Source: Bacteroidota bacterium (GTDB lineage Bacteria; Bacteroidota; Bacteroidia; Chitinophagales; Chitinophagaceae). From it: a stretch of 64,000 bases of DNA. The notes beneath the pieces were generated by a model. It ran no database searches. It was given only the letters and a program-made list of their open reading frames with translations, and had not been told where the DNA came from. Each line of letters opens with the position of its first letter. Position 1 is the first letter of the stretch. The position numbers and the translations under genes are program-made. The stretch covers positions 186,001-250,000 of the forward strand of contig JAEYWX010000010.1 in the NCBI GenBank assembly GCA_023428755.1, in the 5' to 3' direction. Shown piece by piece: positions 45,655-54,463 of the stretch.

Positions 45655-47889
45655 TTAAAACTTCGCACCAACCGTTAAAAAGAAGTTGCGTGGTTCGGCC
45701 GTCATAATGCCGGGACCGGGATAACCACCTGCCCTGCGGGTAAAGTATTTTTCATTGAACAGGTTACTGATACCGCCTTTTACATAGAAGCGCTCGGTAA
45801 ACTTATACGTACCTGCAATATCCACCACCTGGTAAGAAGGGATGAGGCCGTTAACACCTGTTGCTACCGGTGTAACCGTATTGTTGGCATCGCTGAAAGC
45901 CTGGCTAACATAATTGTACTGGATATTAGCTGTGAGCTTTTTGTAGCTGTACGTGATACCTGTACGGATGATCTGCTCCGGTGCATTCTCTACTTTTTTG
46001 TTTTTGAGAGTTGACTCTGTTAACGTGTTTCCGTTACGGGTAACCACCTTTACATTATCGTAACGTGCATCAATAAAACCCATGGAAGCGAAGAGTGTAA
46101 TATTTCCAAAGGTTGATTGCTTGAAGAATGCTTTTACCGGGCTGAACTCTACGAGCAATTCAGCTCCTTTGCTGCTGCTGTTACCAACATTGGTACGGAA
46201 ATTATAAAAGCTGCCATCGGTACGCTGTTGGGTAATGGCACCGATGCGGTTGTTGTATTGTAAAAAGTAACCGCTTACATCAAAAAACAGGTATTCTTTT
46301 ACTGTGCCTCTCCAGCCCAAATCAATATTGTATCCTTTTGCATCTTGCAGATTCTGATCAATAACATCAGTTGTTGGATTCGCTGTTAAATCACTGAACA
46401 ACATGGGGCGATAAGCCTGCGACCAGTTGGCATACAATTCTGTTCTGCCGATATGATATTCGGCACCCACACCAGCCAACAGAAAATTACGGGTGCGGTT
46501 TTGATTGTTGATTTTGTTTTCGCTTCCATTGCTGTTAAAACTGATACGACCATCGGCACTGTTGCGGATGCTCTCGTAACGTACACCGGGAATAAGAATA
46601 AACTTTTCGCCAATGTGCAGAATGTTTTCAGCAAATACTGCTGCATTGTTGGTAACAAAGCCGAGATTGGTGCCAAAATCGGAAAGAAGATTGAAATTGT
46701 AATCGCTGCCGGTATCACCTTTACCATTTTGTTTACGATTTGTATTTCCGTAGAAGTAACGTACGCCTGCTGCAAGTGTATTATTCAGCTTACCGATTTT
46801 GTATTCGTTTACATAACGAAACTCTGCACCTGCATTGCGATATTCATCAACATCAACTCTGCGGTTATTGTACTGCAGTGTGGCAGCGTTGATGGTATCC
46901 TTGATGTTGGGCGTAACCAAAAAGCCATTGCTGTTACGATCGCCCGCCATAGCAAACACTTTCAGGTTAAAACGGCTTTTTTCATTGATGGTATAATCCG
47001 TATTCAGCGCAAGCATATTCCACTGAATGTTGAACCAATTGCGGCTGCGTAAACTTTGTAAATGATCCTGTGCAAACTGAGCATCGGTTAAACCACCGGG
47101 CTGCTGACTGCGGTAATCGAAATGGGTAAACTCCAGGCCAACTTTCAATTTAGAAGTTGCTTTTAATGTAACCGATCCATAACCGGTGTTTACAGTAAAT
47201 GCGCTGTTGGGGCGTGAACCATCACCACTTCTGCGATCCCAAAATGCATAGTAATGCGCTTTATTGGTTTCGCCACCTACTGCGTTGTACGTATTAAACA
47301 AACCAAAACTTCCTGCTGTTTGCTGTGTTTCGAATTGAAATGGTTTCTTGATTTCGCTGCCATTCTTCATTACAAAATTCACCATGCCGCCAAACTGCGG
47401 ACCGTATTGCAAACTGCCAGCCCCACGCACCACCTGTATACGTTGTACAGAGTTGAGCTGTGGTGTGTAATAGGCTTCGGGATATCCAAACGGATCGCTG
47501 GTAATATCGTACCCGTTTTGGCGGAGGTTAAACTCCCAGCTGCGGTTGGGGCTAAGTCCACGTGCTGCAATACCAATCTGGATTCCGCTGGGATCACTTT
47601 CCCACACCTGTATGCCGGGCACTTTCGCCATTACCTGGCGCATACTATTGGTTACTACATTACCCTGAATATTATCCGTAACAATCAACGAATTCTTTTT
47701 TCCTGCATTGATTTGTGTACCCAGTATTTCGGGTAAAAAATGAATATCAGCACGGGTGTTACGGCCTACCAATGTAATTTCTGCAAGATATTTGGTGTGC
47801 ACACGCTGTGTATCACGTTCAATTTCCTGCGCTAACGATGGCACTGCCACTCCTATACAAATAACTGCTGCGATTAATTGCTCCTTCAT
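45655..47889 (-). CDS. TonB-dependent receptor, FecA-like
   Basis: A 744-residue outer-membrane receptor. Signal peptide MKEQLIAAVICIGVAVPSLA, a TonB-box-like stretch, plug domain (GTQINAGKKNSLIVTDNIQG, VTNSMRQVMAKVPGIQVWES, IGIAARGLSPNRSWEFNLRQ, QVVRGAGSLQYGPQFGGMVN), then a barrel ending MTAEPRNFFLTVGAKF with the terminal Phe. The layout matches ferric dicitrate/siderophore receptors (FecA group) without an N-terminal signalling domain. The location beside the heme cluster fits iron acquisition, but the ligand is inferred. Confidence 0.88.
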   Translation of the reverse strand: MKEQLIAAVICIGVAVPSLAQEIERDTQRVHTKYLAEITLVGRNTRADIHFLPEILGTQINAGKKNSLIVTDNIQGNVVTNSMRQVMAKVPGIQVWESDPSGIQIGIAARGLSPNRSWEFNLRQNGYDITSDPFGYPEAYYTPQLNSVQRIQVVRGAGSLQYGPQFGGMVNFVMKNGSEIKKPFQFETQQTAGSFGLFNTYNAVGGETNKAHYYAFWDRRSGDGSRPNSAFTVNTGYGSVTLKATSKLKVGLEFTHFDYRSQQPGGLTDAQFAQDHLQSLRSRNWFNIQWNMLALNTDYTINEKSRFNLKVFAMAGDRNSNGFLVTPNIKDTINAATLQYNNRRVDVDEYRNAGAEFRYVNEYKIGKLNNTLAAGVRYFYGNTNRKQNGKGDTGSDYNFNLLSDFGTNLGFVTNNAAVFAENILHIGEKFILIPGVRYESIRNSADGRISFNSNGSENKINNQNRTRNFLLAGVGAEYHIGRTELYANWSQAYRPMLFSDLTANPTTDVIDQNLQDAKGYNIDLGWRGTVKEYLFFDVSGYFLQYNNRIGAITQQRTDGSFYNFRTNVGNSSSKGAELLVEFSPVKAFFKQSTFGNITLFASMGFIDARYDNVKVVTRNGNTLTESTLKNKKVENAPEQIIRTGITYSYKKLTANIQYNYVSQAFSDANNTVTPVATGVNGLIPSYQVVDIAGTYKFTERFYVKGGISNLFNEKYFTRRAGGYPGPGIMTAEPRNFFLTVGAKF

Positions 47890-48028
47890 ATTAACTATTT
47901 AAACCGCCGCAAATTTGACCCGTTGCTTCTTACCACCTGTTACGCAAAAGGGAAAAACGTTTTCATAATCGGGAAAATGATGATGTTATGACGATCGTTT
48001 GACAATCCGATAACTGCTAAAAAATTAT

Positions 48029-48044
48029 ACTGATATCAATCAGT
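48029..48044 (+). promoter_or_regulatory. FNR/CRP-like palindrome upstream of hemN
   Basis: ACTGATATCAATCAGT: perfect 6-bp half-sites ACTGAT and ATCAGT around ATCA. It differs from the FNR consensus TTGAT-N4-ATCAA only by a symmetric T-to-C and A-to-G change. It is centred about 63 bases before the hemN start, a position suited to activation of this anaerobic gene. Confidence 0.55.
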
Positions 48045-48099
48045 TTTGCAACCAACTGTTCTCAAATCAAAAAAATGATCAAGCATAGATTTTTGCAAC

Positions 48100-49464
48100 A
48101 TGCAATCCGAACAATTTCAGGAACTGGTAAGGCGGTACAACAAACCTGTGCCCCGTTATACCAGCTACCCAACGGTACCCGTGTGGAAAGAAGGCCTCGA
48201 CCGGCAGCACTACATTCACCTGCTGCAACAACAGTTTCAATTTCACAATCATAAAGAAGGCATCAGTTTATATATTCATTTGCCATTTTGCGAATCGTTG
48301 TGTACGTACTGTGGTTGTAACAAAAAGATTACTACCAATCATGGTGTGGAAGTGGAATATCTGGAGATGATTGAAAAAGAATTTGAACTCTATCTTTCGA
48401 TGCTGCGTGAAAAACCGGTGATCCGTGAACTGCACCTGGGAGGAGGCACGCCTACCTTCTTTTCGCCTGCCAACCTGGAGCGACTGCTGCATTTTATTAC
48501 GGAACGTTCCATTGTGCATACCAACTACGAGTTCAGTATTGAAGGACATCCCAACAATACTACAAAGGAACACCTGGAAACGTTGTATGATCTGGGTTTT
48601 CGTCGCATCAGTTATGGTGTGCAGGATAACGATCCGGAAGTGCAACGCATCATCAACCGTATTCAACCGGTTGAAAATGTACAACGTGCTACCGAAGATG
48701 CACGAAGCATTGGTTTTCATTCGGTGAATTATGATTTGATTTATGGTTTACCAAAACAAACATTGGAAAGCATCACCCGTACTATCAATGAAGTAATTGC
48801 ATTGCGCCCCGACCGTATTGCATTTTACAGTTATGCCCATGTACCATGGACGAGCAGAGGACAACGTTTGTTCGATGAAAACGATCTTCCTTCGCCCGAA
48901 CAGAAATTGCAGTTGTATCTGAAAGGAAAAGAGTTGCTCACAGCTGCCGGTTATGCAGATATTGGCATGGATCATTTTGCATTGCAGGACGATGAGTTGT
49001 TCCTTGTCTGGGAACACGGTAAACTGCATCGCAATTTTATGGGTTATACCACACAACATACATCGATGCTGCTGGGACTTGGTGTGTCGAGCATCAGTGA
49101 TATTGGCGTTGCATTTGCACAAAATAAAAAATCACTGCACGAATACTACGAAAGCATTCAACACAAGGAATTACCTGTTTTTAAAGGGTACTTTTTAAGC
49201 GAAGAAGACAAAGCGTTCCGCAAATATATTCTCAGTATCAGCTGCAGAGGTTATGCTGTATTTCGTAAAGAAGATCAACGCCTCATTCAGAAATATGTGT
49301 TACCACAATTGGCACAACCGTTGGATGATGGATTGATTTACCTGAATGATGACGGGCTGGTGGTAACAGAAAAAGGAAGACAGTTTATCCGCAATATCTG
49401 CAGTGCATTTGATCTGTACCTGCAACGGGATGCTGTAACACCCATGTTCAGCAAAGCAATTTGA
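48100..49464 (+). CDS. hemN: Oxygen-independent coproporphyrinogen III oxidase
   Basis: Radical-SAM enzyme that decarboxylates coproporphyrinogen III to protoporphyrinogen IX without oxygen. 454 residues. Cluster motif in HLPFCESLCTYCGCNKK: Cys64, Cys68, Cys71 bind the 4Fe-4S cluster and Cys73 is the HemN-specific fourth. Other family marks: LHLGGGTPTFFSPANLERLL, EFSIEGHPNNTTKEHLETLY, FRRISYGVQDNDPEVQRIIN and YSYAHVPW. The HemN C-terminal domain is present, so it is not HemW. A likely FNR-type site lies upstream. Convergent with hemJ. Confidence 0.95.
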   Translation: MQSEQFQELVRRYNKPVPRYTSYPTVPVWKEGLDRQHYIHLLQQQFQFHNHKEGISLYIHLPFCESLCTYCGCNKKITTNHGVEVEYLEMIEKEFELYLSMLREKPVIRELHLGGGTPTFFSPANLERLLHFITERSIVHTNYEFSIEGHPNNTTKEHLETLYDLGFRRISYGVQDNDPEVQRIINRIQPVENVQRATEDARSIGFHSVNYDLIYGLPKQTLESITRTINEVIALRPDRIAFYSYAHVPWTSRGQRLFDENDLPSPEQKLQLYLKGKELLTAAGYADIGMDHFALQDDELFLVWEHGKLHRNFMGYTTQHTSMLLGLGVSSISDIGVAFAQNKKSLHEYYESIQHKELPVFKGYFLSEEDKAFRKYILSISCRGYAVFRKEDQRLIQKYVLPQLAQPLDDGLIYLNDDGLVVTEKGRQFIRNICSAFDLYLQRDAVTPMFSKAI

Positions 49465-49491
49465 TGGTGATAGAAAATTTGTTATGAACGT

Positions 49492-49543
49492 CCATCTCGA
49501 CTTCGCTCGATTGACTTAACCGCCCTTCGACTTCGCTCAGGGC
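49492..49543. repeat. CTCGACTTCGCTC-type repeat between hemN and hemJ
   Basis: ATCTCGACTTCGCTCGATTG at 49494 and CCTTCGACTTCGCTCAGGG at 49524 share TCGACTTCGCTC. The second is partly palindromic (CCCT/AGGG). This resembles a repeat I know from many Bacteroidota intergenic regions. Confidence 0.6.
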
Positions 49544-49550
49544 CAGCATC

Positions 49551-50093
49551 CTACTTGCGCAGCAACTTATAAATTTTAATGGCACTCATCAGTAACAGCA
49601 CAAACAACAATAAACCAAGTACTCCCCACAAAGCACTCAGGTTCTGTTTTACAACCACCAGCATCACCACTGCTACTAAAAAGATGGTTGCCACTTCGTT
49701 CCAGATACGGAGTTGTTGTGATGAATAGTTGAAAATTCCTGCAGCCTGTAGCTTTAATATTTTGTGAAGTGAAAAATGATAGAGGTATAAGAAGAGTACA
49801 AAAACGAGTTTGATCAGCATCCATCTTCCACCAGGCTGAAACACAATTGCGGCATATCCACTTTCAAACAATACCCAAATGCCAAAAATCAATGTCAATA
49901 TTGCCGACGGCCAGGTAATGCCGTACCACAAACGTTTCATCATAATACCAAACTGCTCCTGCAATACTTTGCGTGCCGTTTCCTCTTTTGCATTTGCTTC
50001 TACATTATATATAAACAAACGGGGCATGTAAAACAAACCCGCAAACCAGGTAACGATGAAGATGATATGGAGAGCTTTGAGGTAGAGATACAT
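49551..50093 (-). CDS. hemJ: HemJ/CopD-family protoporphyrinogen oxidase
   Basis: A 180-residue membrane protein with four or five TM helices that oxidises protoporphyrinogen IX to protoporphyrin IX. I start at ATG 50093 (MYLYLKALHIIFIVTWFAGL). Conserved His and Trp in ALHIIFIVTWFAGLFYMPRL, then WYGITWPSAILTLIFGIWVL, GGRWMLIKLVFVLFLYLYHF and LRIWNEVATIFLVAVVMLVV, matching HemJ. No HemG or HemY is in the window, so this probably is the only enzyme for the step here. It lies downstream of hemH across a repeat-filled spacer. Confidence 0.88.
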   Translation of the reverse strand: MYLYLKALHIIFIVTWFAGLFYMPRLFIYNVEANAKEETARKVLQEQFGIMMKRLWYGITWPSAILTLIFGIWVLFESGYAAIVFQPGGRWMLIKLVFVLFLYLYHFSLHKILKLQAAGIFNYSSQQLRIWNEVATIFLVAVVMLVVVKQNLSALWGVLGLLLFVLLLMSAIKIYKLLRK

Positions 50094-50096
50094 GCT

Positions 50097-50229
50097 GTGA
50101 ATGGTGAATGGTGAATGGTCAATACATAACACAATCACCAAACATTATTATTTAAAGTTGAGATACTACTTATGAATATCCAAATTGTTTCATTAGCCGG
50201 GAATTCACTATTCACCAATCACCATTGAC
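50097..50229. repeat. Inverted-repeat-bracketed spacer between hemH and hemJ
   Basis: GTGAATGGTGAATGGTGAAT at 50097 continues as GGTCAAT to 50123. At 50201-50229 the reverse complement, GTCAATGGTGATTGGTGAAT plus AGTGAATTC, belongs to the same family. The two arms face each other and fill the gap from 3 bases after the hemH stop to 3 bases before the hemJ start. Confidence 0.75.
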
Positions 50230-50232
50230 GGC

Positions 50233-51288
50233 TTATTCCAGCACCATTTCTTTTTGGCCGGCTGCCACCCCTTCCACATATTTTGCAATCGCTTCAACCC
50301 ACAAGGGATGTACATTCATGCAAGGGATCATAGTATACTCCTCACCTCCGGCTTCTTCAAATATTTCTTTACCACGCTCGGCGATTTCTTCGAGTGTTTC
50401 CAAACAATCGCTAACAAATGCCGGACAAAGGATCAATAATTTTTTAACGCCTTCTTTTGGCAAGTCCCGCAAACGGTAATCGGTATATGGCGTTAACCAT
50501 TGTTCACCAGCCAGCCTTGATTGAAACGATAAACTGTATTTCTCTTTCGGCAATCCAAGTTTTGCAGCAATCAATTCTGTTGTTACAAAACATTGATGGC
50601 GGTAACAGGTAGCATGTGCCGTGGAAGCAACATTGCAGCAGTCGGCTGTTTTTAAACAATGACTTTTTGTGGGATCTGATTTCTTTAAATGACTTTCAGG
50701 AATACCGTGATAGCTGAATAAAATATGATCGTAGCCCTTCTCAACATAAGGACGCATATTTTCTGCCATTGCAGTTATATAATGGTCTTCATTATAATAA
50801 GGTTTTATAAAACTCAGTTTAAACGGGTAGTTATTTTTCGCATGGATCTCTTTTGCACTTTCCACAGCCGTTTCATAACTGCTCATGGCATAATGCGGGT
50901 ATAACGGCACAGCTATCACTTCATCCAGGTCAGGATTCTGTGCAAGCAAACGATCTAACGCAAATTTCACGGTAGGGTTACCGTAACGCATCGCTATTTC
51001 AACCGGCATATCTACTTCTTTATCCAATGCATCCCGCAGCTGCTTGGTAAGCACAATTAATGGTGAGCCTTCTTTTGTCCAGATAGTGCTGTATGCTTCG
51101 GCCGACTTTGGTGCACGGAAGCGGGTAATAATACCTTTTACCAGTAACAAACGCAGCAGGTAAGGATAATCGATCACCCGTTCATCCATTAAAAATTCAT
51201 TGAGGTACCGGCGTACATCTTTAACTTCCGTTGAGTCGGGCGAACCGAGATTCATTAACAGGATTCCTTTTGTTGCTGCTTTTTCCAT
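50233..51288 (-). CDS. hemH: Ferrochelatase
   Basis: Inserts Fe2+ into protoporphyrin IX, the last step to protoheme. 351 residues. Catalytic His194 in ILFSYHGIPESH and the acidic VSDCLETLEEIAERG motif are conserved; the N-terminus GILLMNLGSPDSTEVKDV is typical. A Cys cluster at 211, 217, 218, 228 and 233 (HCLKTADCC, ATCYRHQC) could hold a 2Fe-2S cluster, as reported for some bacterial ferrochelatases; that is inference. A TACTTTTG -7 element lies about 25 bases before the start. Divergent from hemA. Confidence 0.95.
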   Translation of the reverse strand: MEKAATKGILLMNLGSPDSTEVKDVRRYLNEFLMDERVIDYPYLLRLLLVKGIITRFRAPKSAEAYSTIWTKEGSPLIVLTKQLRDALDKEVDMPVEIAMRYGNPTVKFALDRLLAQNPDLDEVIAVPLYPHYAMSSYETAVESAKEIHAKNNYPFKLSFIKPYYNEDHYITAMAENMRPYVEKGYDHILFSYHGIPESHLKKSDPTKSHCLKTADCCNVASTAHATCYRHQCFVTTELIAAKLGLPKEKYSLSFQSRLAGEQWLTPYTDYRLRDLPKEGVKKLLILCPAFVSDCLETLEEIAERGKEIFEEAGGEEYTMIPCMNVHPLWVEAIAKYVEGVAAGQKEMVLE

Positions 51289-51503
51289 GTGCTTTTTTAA
51301 TCGATTGCAAAAGTAACGGCATTACAAAACAAAAGTTCATTTTCCAAAGAAATCTGTATCAAATGTTGTTTTTAAAAGATGAACTGTAGTGCTTTTCCTA
51401 CAAGGTTTTCGTTGATTGCAAACAGACGTTATCCTGATAAAAATCAACAGGTAATATGACATTGCAATGACAGATTTTTTAGGTTCATTGTGCTGTCTGC
51501 AAC

Positions 51504-51511
51504 TACATTTG
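51504..51511 (+). promoter_or_regulatory. Candidate -7 element for hemA operon
   Basis: TACATTTG matches TAnnTTTG and lies 28 bases before the hemA start. No clear TTTG -33 element at the usual spacing was seen. Confidence 0.4.
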
Positions 51512-51539
51512 CGCTGTAGATTTTTCAGACGATTAACTC

Positions 51540-52775
51540 ATGCACAGAACAGGCGCAAAAGACATATCAAAATTTTTTATTGCGGGTATCAACTATCGCA
51601 AAACAGATGCATTGATCAGGGGTCAGTTTGCCGTAAATCCGGAACAATACCAAACCATCCTGCAGCTTGCACCTGATTTTGGTGTGCATGAATTTTTTCT
51701 GATCTCTACCTGCAACCGCACTGAAGTGTATGGTTTTGCAGAACAGCCCGATCAACTCGTTCGCCTGCTTTGCACACAAACAGAAGGAACGGTTGAGCAG
51801 TTTCGTCAGCTTTCGTACATCAAACAGGGACAGGAAGCTATCAATCACCTGTTTACAGTAGGTGGCGGATTGGATTCACAGATCCTTGGCGATTATGAAA
51901 TTGTGGGCCAGATCAAGCAAGCGGCAAAGCTTGCTAAACAACACGACCGCATTGATGCATTTACCGAGCGTTTGGTAAACTGCATGTTGCAATCATCCAA
52001 AGCCATTAAGAACAACACAGCGTTGAGCGATGGTACTGTTTCTGTTTCCTTTGCAGCGGTGCAATACATCCGCAAGCATGTAAAAGGAATCAAGAATAAA
52101 AAAATATTGTTGCTGGGTACCGGTAAGTTTGGCCGCAACACCTGCAAAAACTTAGTAGATTATCTCGGCACAAAAAATATTACGCTCATCAACCGTACGG
52201 AAGAGAAAGCAACTACGCTGGCCGAAGAACTAGGTTTACAAGCAGCTCCACTGGAACAATTGGCCGAACATATTCAGGTTGCCGATATTATTCTTGTTGC
52301 TACCAACGCAACAGAACCTACTATTTTAAAATCGCATCTGGAAGGATTAAATCATAAACTCATTATTGATCTTTCCATTCCTTACAATGTTGAGCAATCA
52401 GCAAAAGAACTATCCAATATTTCGTTGGTAAATGTTGATGAATTATCGAAGCTGAAAGATGAAACGCTGGCCAAACGTGAAGCTGAAGTGCCCAAAGCAA
52501 AAGCCATTATTGCGGAACACATTACGGAATTCATGGATTGGTACCAGATGCGTAAACATGTACCGGTGCTGAAAGCAGTAAAAACAAAGCTGAAAGAAAT
52601 ACATACTTCCCCATTATATATAACTTTGCAACCGCATCATACAGCCTGCACAAAAACCGATGAACGAATTCAACGGGTGATCAATGGCATGGCTTCAAAA
52701 ATGAGAGAGCAAAACCAGCGTGGCTGTTATTACATCGAAGCCATCAATGAGTTTATTGCCACCGGCACAGATTAA
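51540..52775 (+). CDS. hemA: Glutamyl-tRNA reductase
   Basis: Reduces glutamyl-tRNA to glutamate-1-semialdehyde with NADPH, the committed C5-pathway step. 411 residues. Catalytic Cys58 sits in LISTCNRTEVYGF; FIAGINYRKTDALIRGQF is the N-domain start; GGGLDSQILGDYEIVGQIK and LLLGTGKFGRNTCKNL (NADP-binding) follow, then the C-terminal dimerisation helix. First gene of the plus-strand heme operon; hemC begins one base after its stop. Confidence 0.96.
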   Translation: MHRTGAKDISKFFIAGINYRKTDALIRGQFAVNPEQYQTILQLAPDFGVHEFFLISTCNRTEVYGFAEQPDQLVRLLCTQTEGTVEQFRQLSYIKQGQEAINHLFTVGGGLDSQILGDYEIVGQIKQAAKLAKQHDRIDAFTERLVNCMLQSSKAIKNNTALSDGTVSVSFAAVQYIRKHVKGIKNKKILLLGTGKFGRNTCKNLVDYLGTKNITLINRTEEKATTLAEELGLQAAPLEQLAEHIQVADIILVATNATEPTILKSHLEGLNHKLIIDLSIPYNVEQSAKELSNISLVNVDELSKLKDETLAKREAEVPKAKAIIAEHITEFMDWYQMRKHVPVLKAVKTKLKEIHTSPLYITLQPHHTACTKTDERIQRVINGMASKMREQNQRGCYYIEAINEFIATGTD

Positions 52776-52776
52776 A

Positions 52777-53775
52777 ATGGGACAAACAATCCGCATTGGA
52801 ACAAGGGAAAGTCAATTAGCAGTATGGCAGGCAACAACGGTAAAAGATTTGCTTGCGCAACACGGCTACGAAGCAGAACTTGTTTACATTAAAAGCGAAG
52901 GCGATATTGACCTTTCAACTCCCCTCTATGAAATGGGTGTGCAAGGTGTATTTACACGCAGCCTGGACAGTGCATTAATTAATAAGAAAATTGATATAGC
53001 GGTACATTCCATGAAAGATGTACCAACGCAATTACCGAAAGGAATTATTCAGGCATCGGTATTGAAACGTGGACCAGTGAAAGATCTGTTGGTGCTGAAG
53101 AATGAGTTATCAGTAATGAGTGATAAGTTAGGTTTTGTGAACGGTGAATGGTCAATGGTGAATAGTGAATCTTCAACCATCAGCAACCCACTCACCACTA
53201 ACAACTCACCACTCACCATTGCCACCAGCAGCATCCGCAGAAAAGCACATTGGTTACATCGTTATCCGAATTCGGTAGTAGAAAATCTGCGTGGCAATGT
53301 AAATACACGTTTACGCAAGTTGAAAGAAGAAAAATGGGATGCGGCCATTTTTGCAGCAGCAGGACTGGAGCGCATTAACCTTCGACCTGAAAATTCGATT
53401 GAACTGGACTGGATGTTGCCTGCGCCTGCACAAGGTGCTATTATGGTTGTGTGCAGAGAAGAGGATGATTATGCATTGGAAGCTTGCGTACAGTTTAATG
53501 ATGCTGATACAGCTTTCTGTACAAAAATTGAACGGGAATTTTTGCGATCATTGTTAGGCGGTTGTTCAACACCCATCAGTGCATATGCAGAAGTGATTGA
53601 TGAAGAGATCCATTTCCGTGGAAATATTTTTTCGCTTGATGGTCAGCAAAAAGCAGAATATGAAAACACCGTTTCGATACCACAAGCAGCACATCTTGGA
53701 TTGGAAGCTGCAGAAGAAATTTTAATGCATGGCGGAAAAGCCATTGCCGACAGTATTAAGGATGCAGGAAAATAA
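52777..53775 (+). CDS. hemC: Hydroxymethylbilane synthase with repeat-derived insertion
   Basis: Polymerises four porphobilinogens to hydroxymethylbilane on a dipyrromethane cofactor. 332 residues from ATG 52777 (MGQTIRIGTRESQLAVWQAT). Conserved: SEGDIDLSTPLYEMGVQGVF, AVHSMKDVPTQLPKG, ATSSIRRKAHWL, NLRGNVNTRLRKL, ERINLRPENS, and cofactor Cys in LGGCSTPISAYAE. Between KDLLVLK and ATSSIRRK there are about 40 residues where relatives have roughly a dozen; that stretch is encoded by repeat sequence shared with intergenic spacers. The frame is kept. Overlaps hemD by 14 bases. Confidence 0.94.
   Translation: MGQTIRIGTRESQLAVWQATTVKDLLAQHGYEAELVYIKSEGDIDLSTPLYEMGVQGVFTRSLDSALINKKIDIAVHSMKDVPTQLPKGIIQASVLKRGPVKDLLVLKNELSVMSDKLGFVNGEWSMVNSESSTISNPLTTNNSPLTIATSSIRRKAHWLHRYPNSVVENLRGNVNTRLRKLKEEKWDAAIFAAAGLERINLRPENSIELDWMLPAPAQGAIMVVCREEDDYALEACVQFNDADTAFCTKIEREFLRSLLGGCSTPISAYAEVIDEEIHFRGNIFSLDGQQKAEYENTVSIPQAAHLGLEAAEEILMHGGKAIADSIKDAGK
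53101..53220 (+). repeat. Repeat element inserted in frame within hemC
   Basis: Contains GTGAATGGTCAATGGTGAAT at 53144-53163, identical over 20 bases to 57729-57748 next to the four-helix-bundle gene. The outer parts, AATGAGTTATCAGTAATGAG (53101) and the reverse complement of 53195-53218, pair imperfectly (about 16 of 22), so the insert is a degenerate palindrome. Encoded residues include LSVMSDKLGFVNGEWSMVNS. Confidence 0.8.
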
Positions 53776-54463
53776 GATCAACATATTATCTACCCGACCA
53801 TTGAGTAAATCATTGGTGCATGAAGCAAAGGCTGAGGGTATTTTTATTGATGAATTATCGTTCATTGAAACAGAACCCATTCAGACGATAGAAGTACAAC
53901 AGGAAATTGAGCAGGCGTACCTGCAATCGGCTACGGTTATTTTCACCAGCATGAATGCAGTAGATGCCGTACTTGCCTGGCAGGATGGGCAACAACCTGA
54001 TTGGGTAATCTATTGCATGGGTAACACCACAAAAAAATTATTGCAGGAAAGTTTCGGCAACCATAGTGTAGTTGGCACGGCCGGCAATGCAGCAGAACTG
54101 GCCGAGCTGATTGCAGCAGAAAGTGATACCGATGAAGTCATTTTCTTTTGTGGTGAACAACGTCGTGATGAATTGCCTTCCATTCTCCGCAACAGCGGAA
54201 TTGATGTGCAGGAGATTCTGGTGTATGAAACCATTCACACACCACACAAGATCAGCAAAGAGTACCAAGCCGTTTTATTTTACAGCCCGAGTGCTGTACA
54301 TAGTTTTTTCAGTACAAACAAAGTACCTGCACAAACTATTTTATTCGCCATTGGTACAACCACCGCAAAAGCAATACAGGAATATTGTAACAACACCATC
54401 ATCGTTGGCAAAGCGCCGGGAAAAGAAGAACTGGTAAGGCAGGCGATGGAATATTTCAGTTGA
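53762..54463 (+). CDS. hemD: Uroporphyrinogen-III synthase
   Basis: Cyclises hydroxymethylbilane with D-ring inversion. 233 residues from ATG 53762 (MQENKINILSTRPLSKSLVH), overlapping hemC by 14 bases. HemD is poorly conserved, but the pattern is clear: VIFTSMNAVDAVLAW, IYCMGNTTKKLL, GNAAELAELIAAE, FFCGEQRRDELPSIL, VYETIHTPHKIS, VLFYSPSAVHSFFSTNK and FAIGTTTAKAIQEY. Position between hemC and hemE supports it. Its stop is followed at once by a repeat arm. Confidence 0.9.
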   Translation: MQENKINILSTRPLSKSLVHEAKAEGIFIDELSFIETEPIQTIEVQQEIEQAYLQSATVIFTSMNAVDAVLAWQDGQQPDWVIYCMGNTTKKLLQESFGNHSVVGTAGNAAELAELIAAESDTDEVIFFCGEQRRDELPSILRNSGIDVQEILVYETIHTPHKISKEYQAVLFYSPSAVHSFFSTNKVPAQTILFAIGTTTAKAIQEYCNNTIIVGKAPGKEELVRQAMEYFS

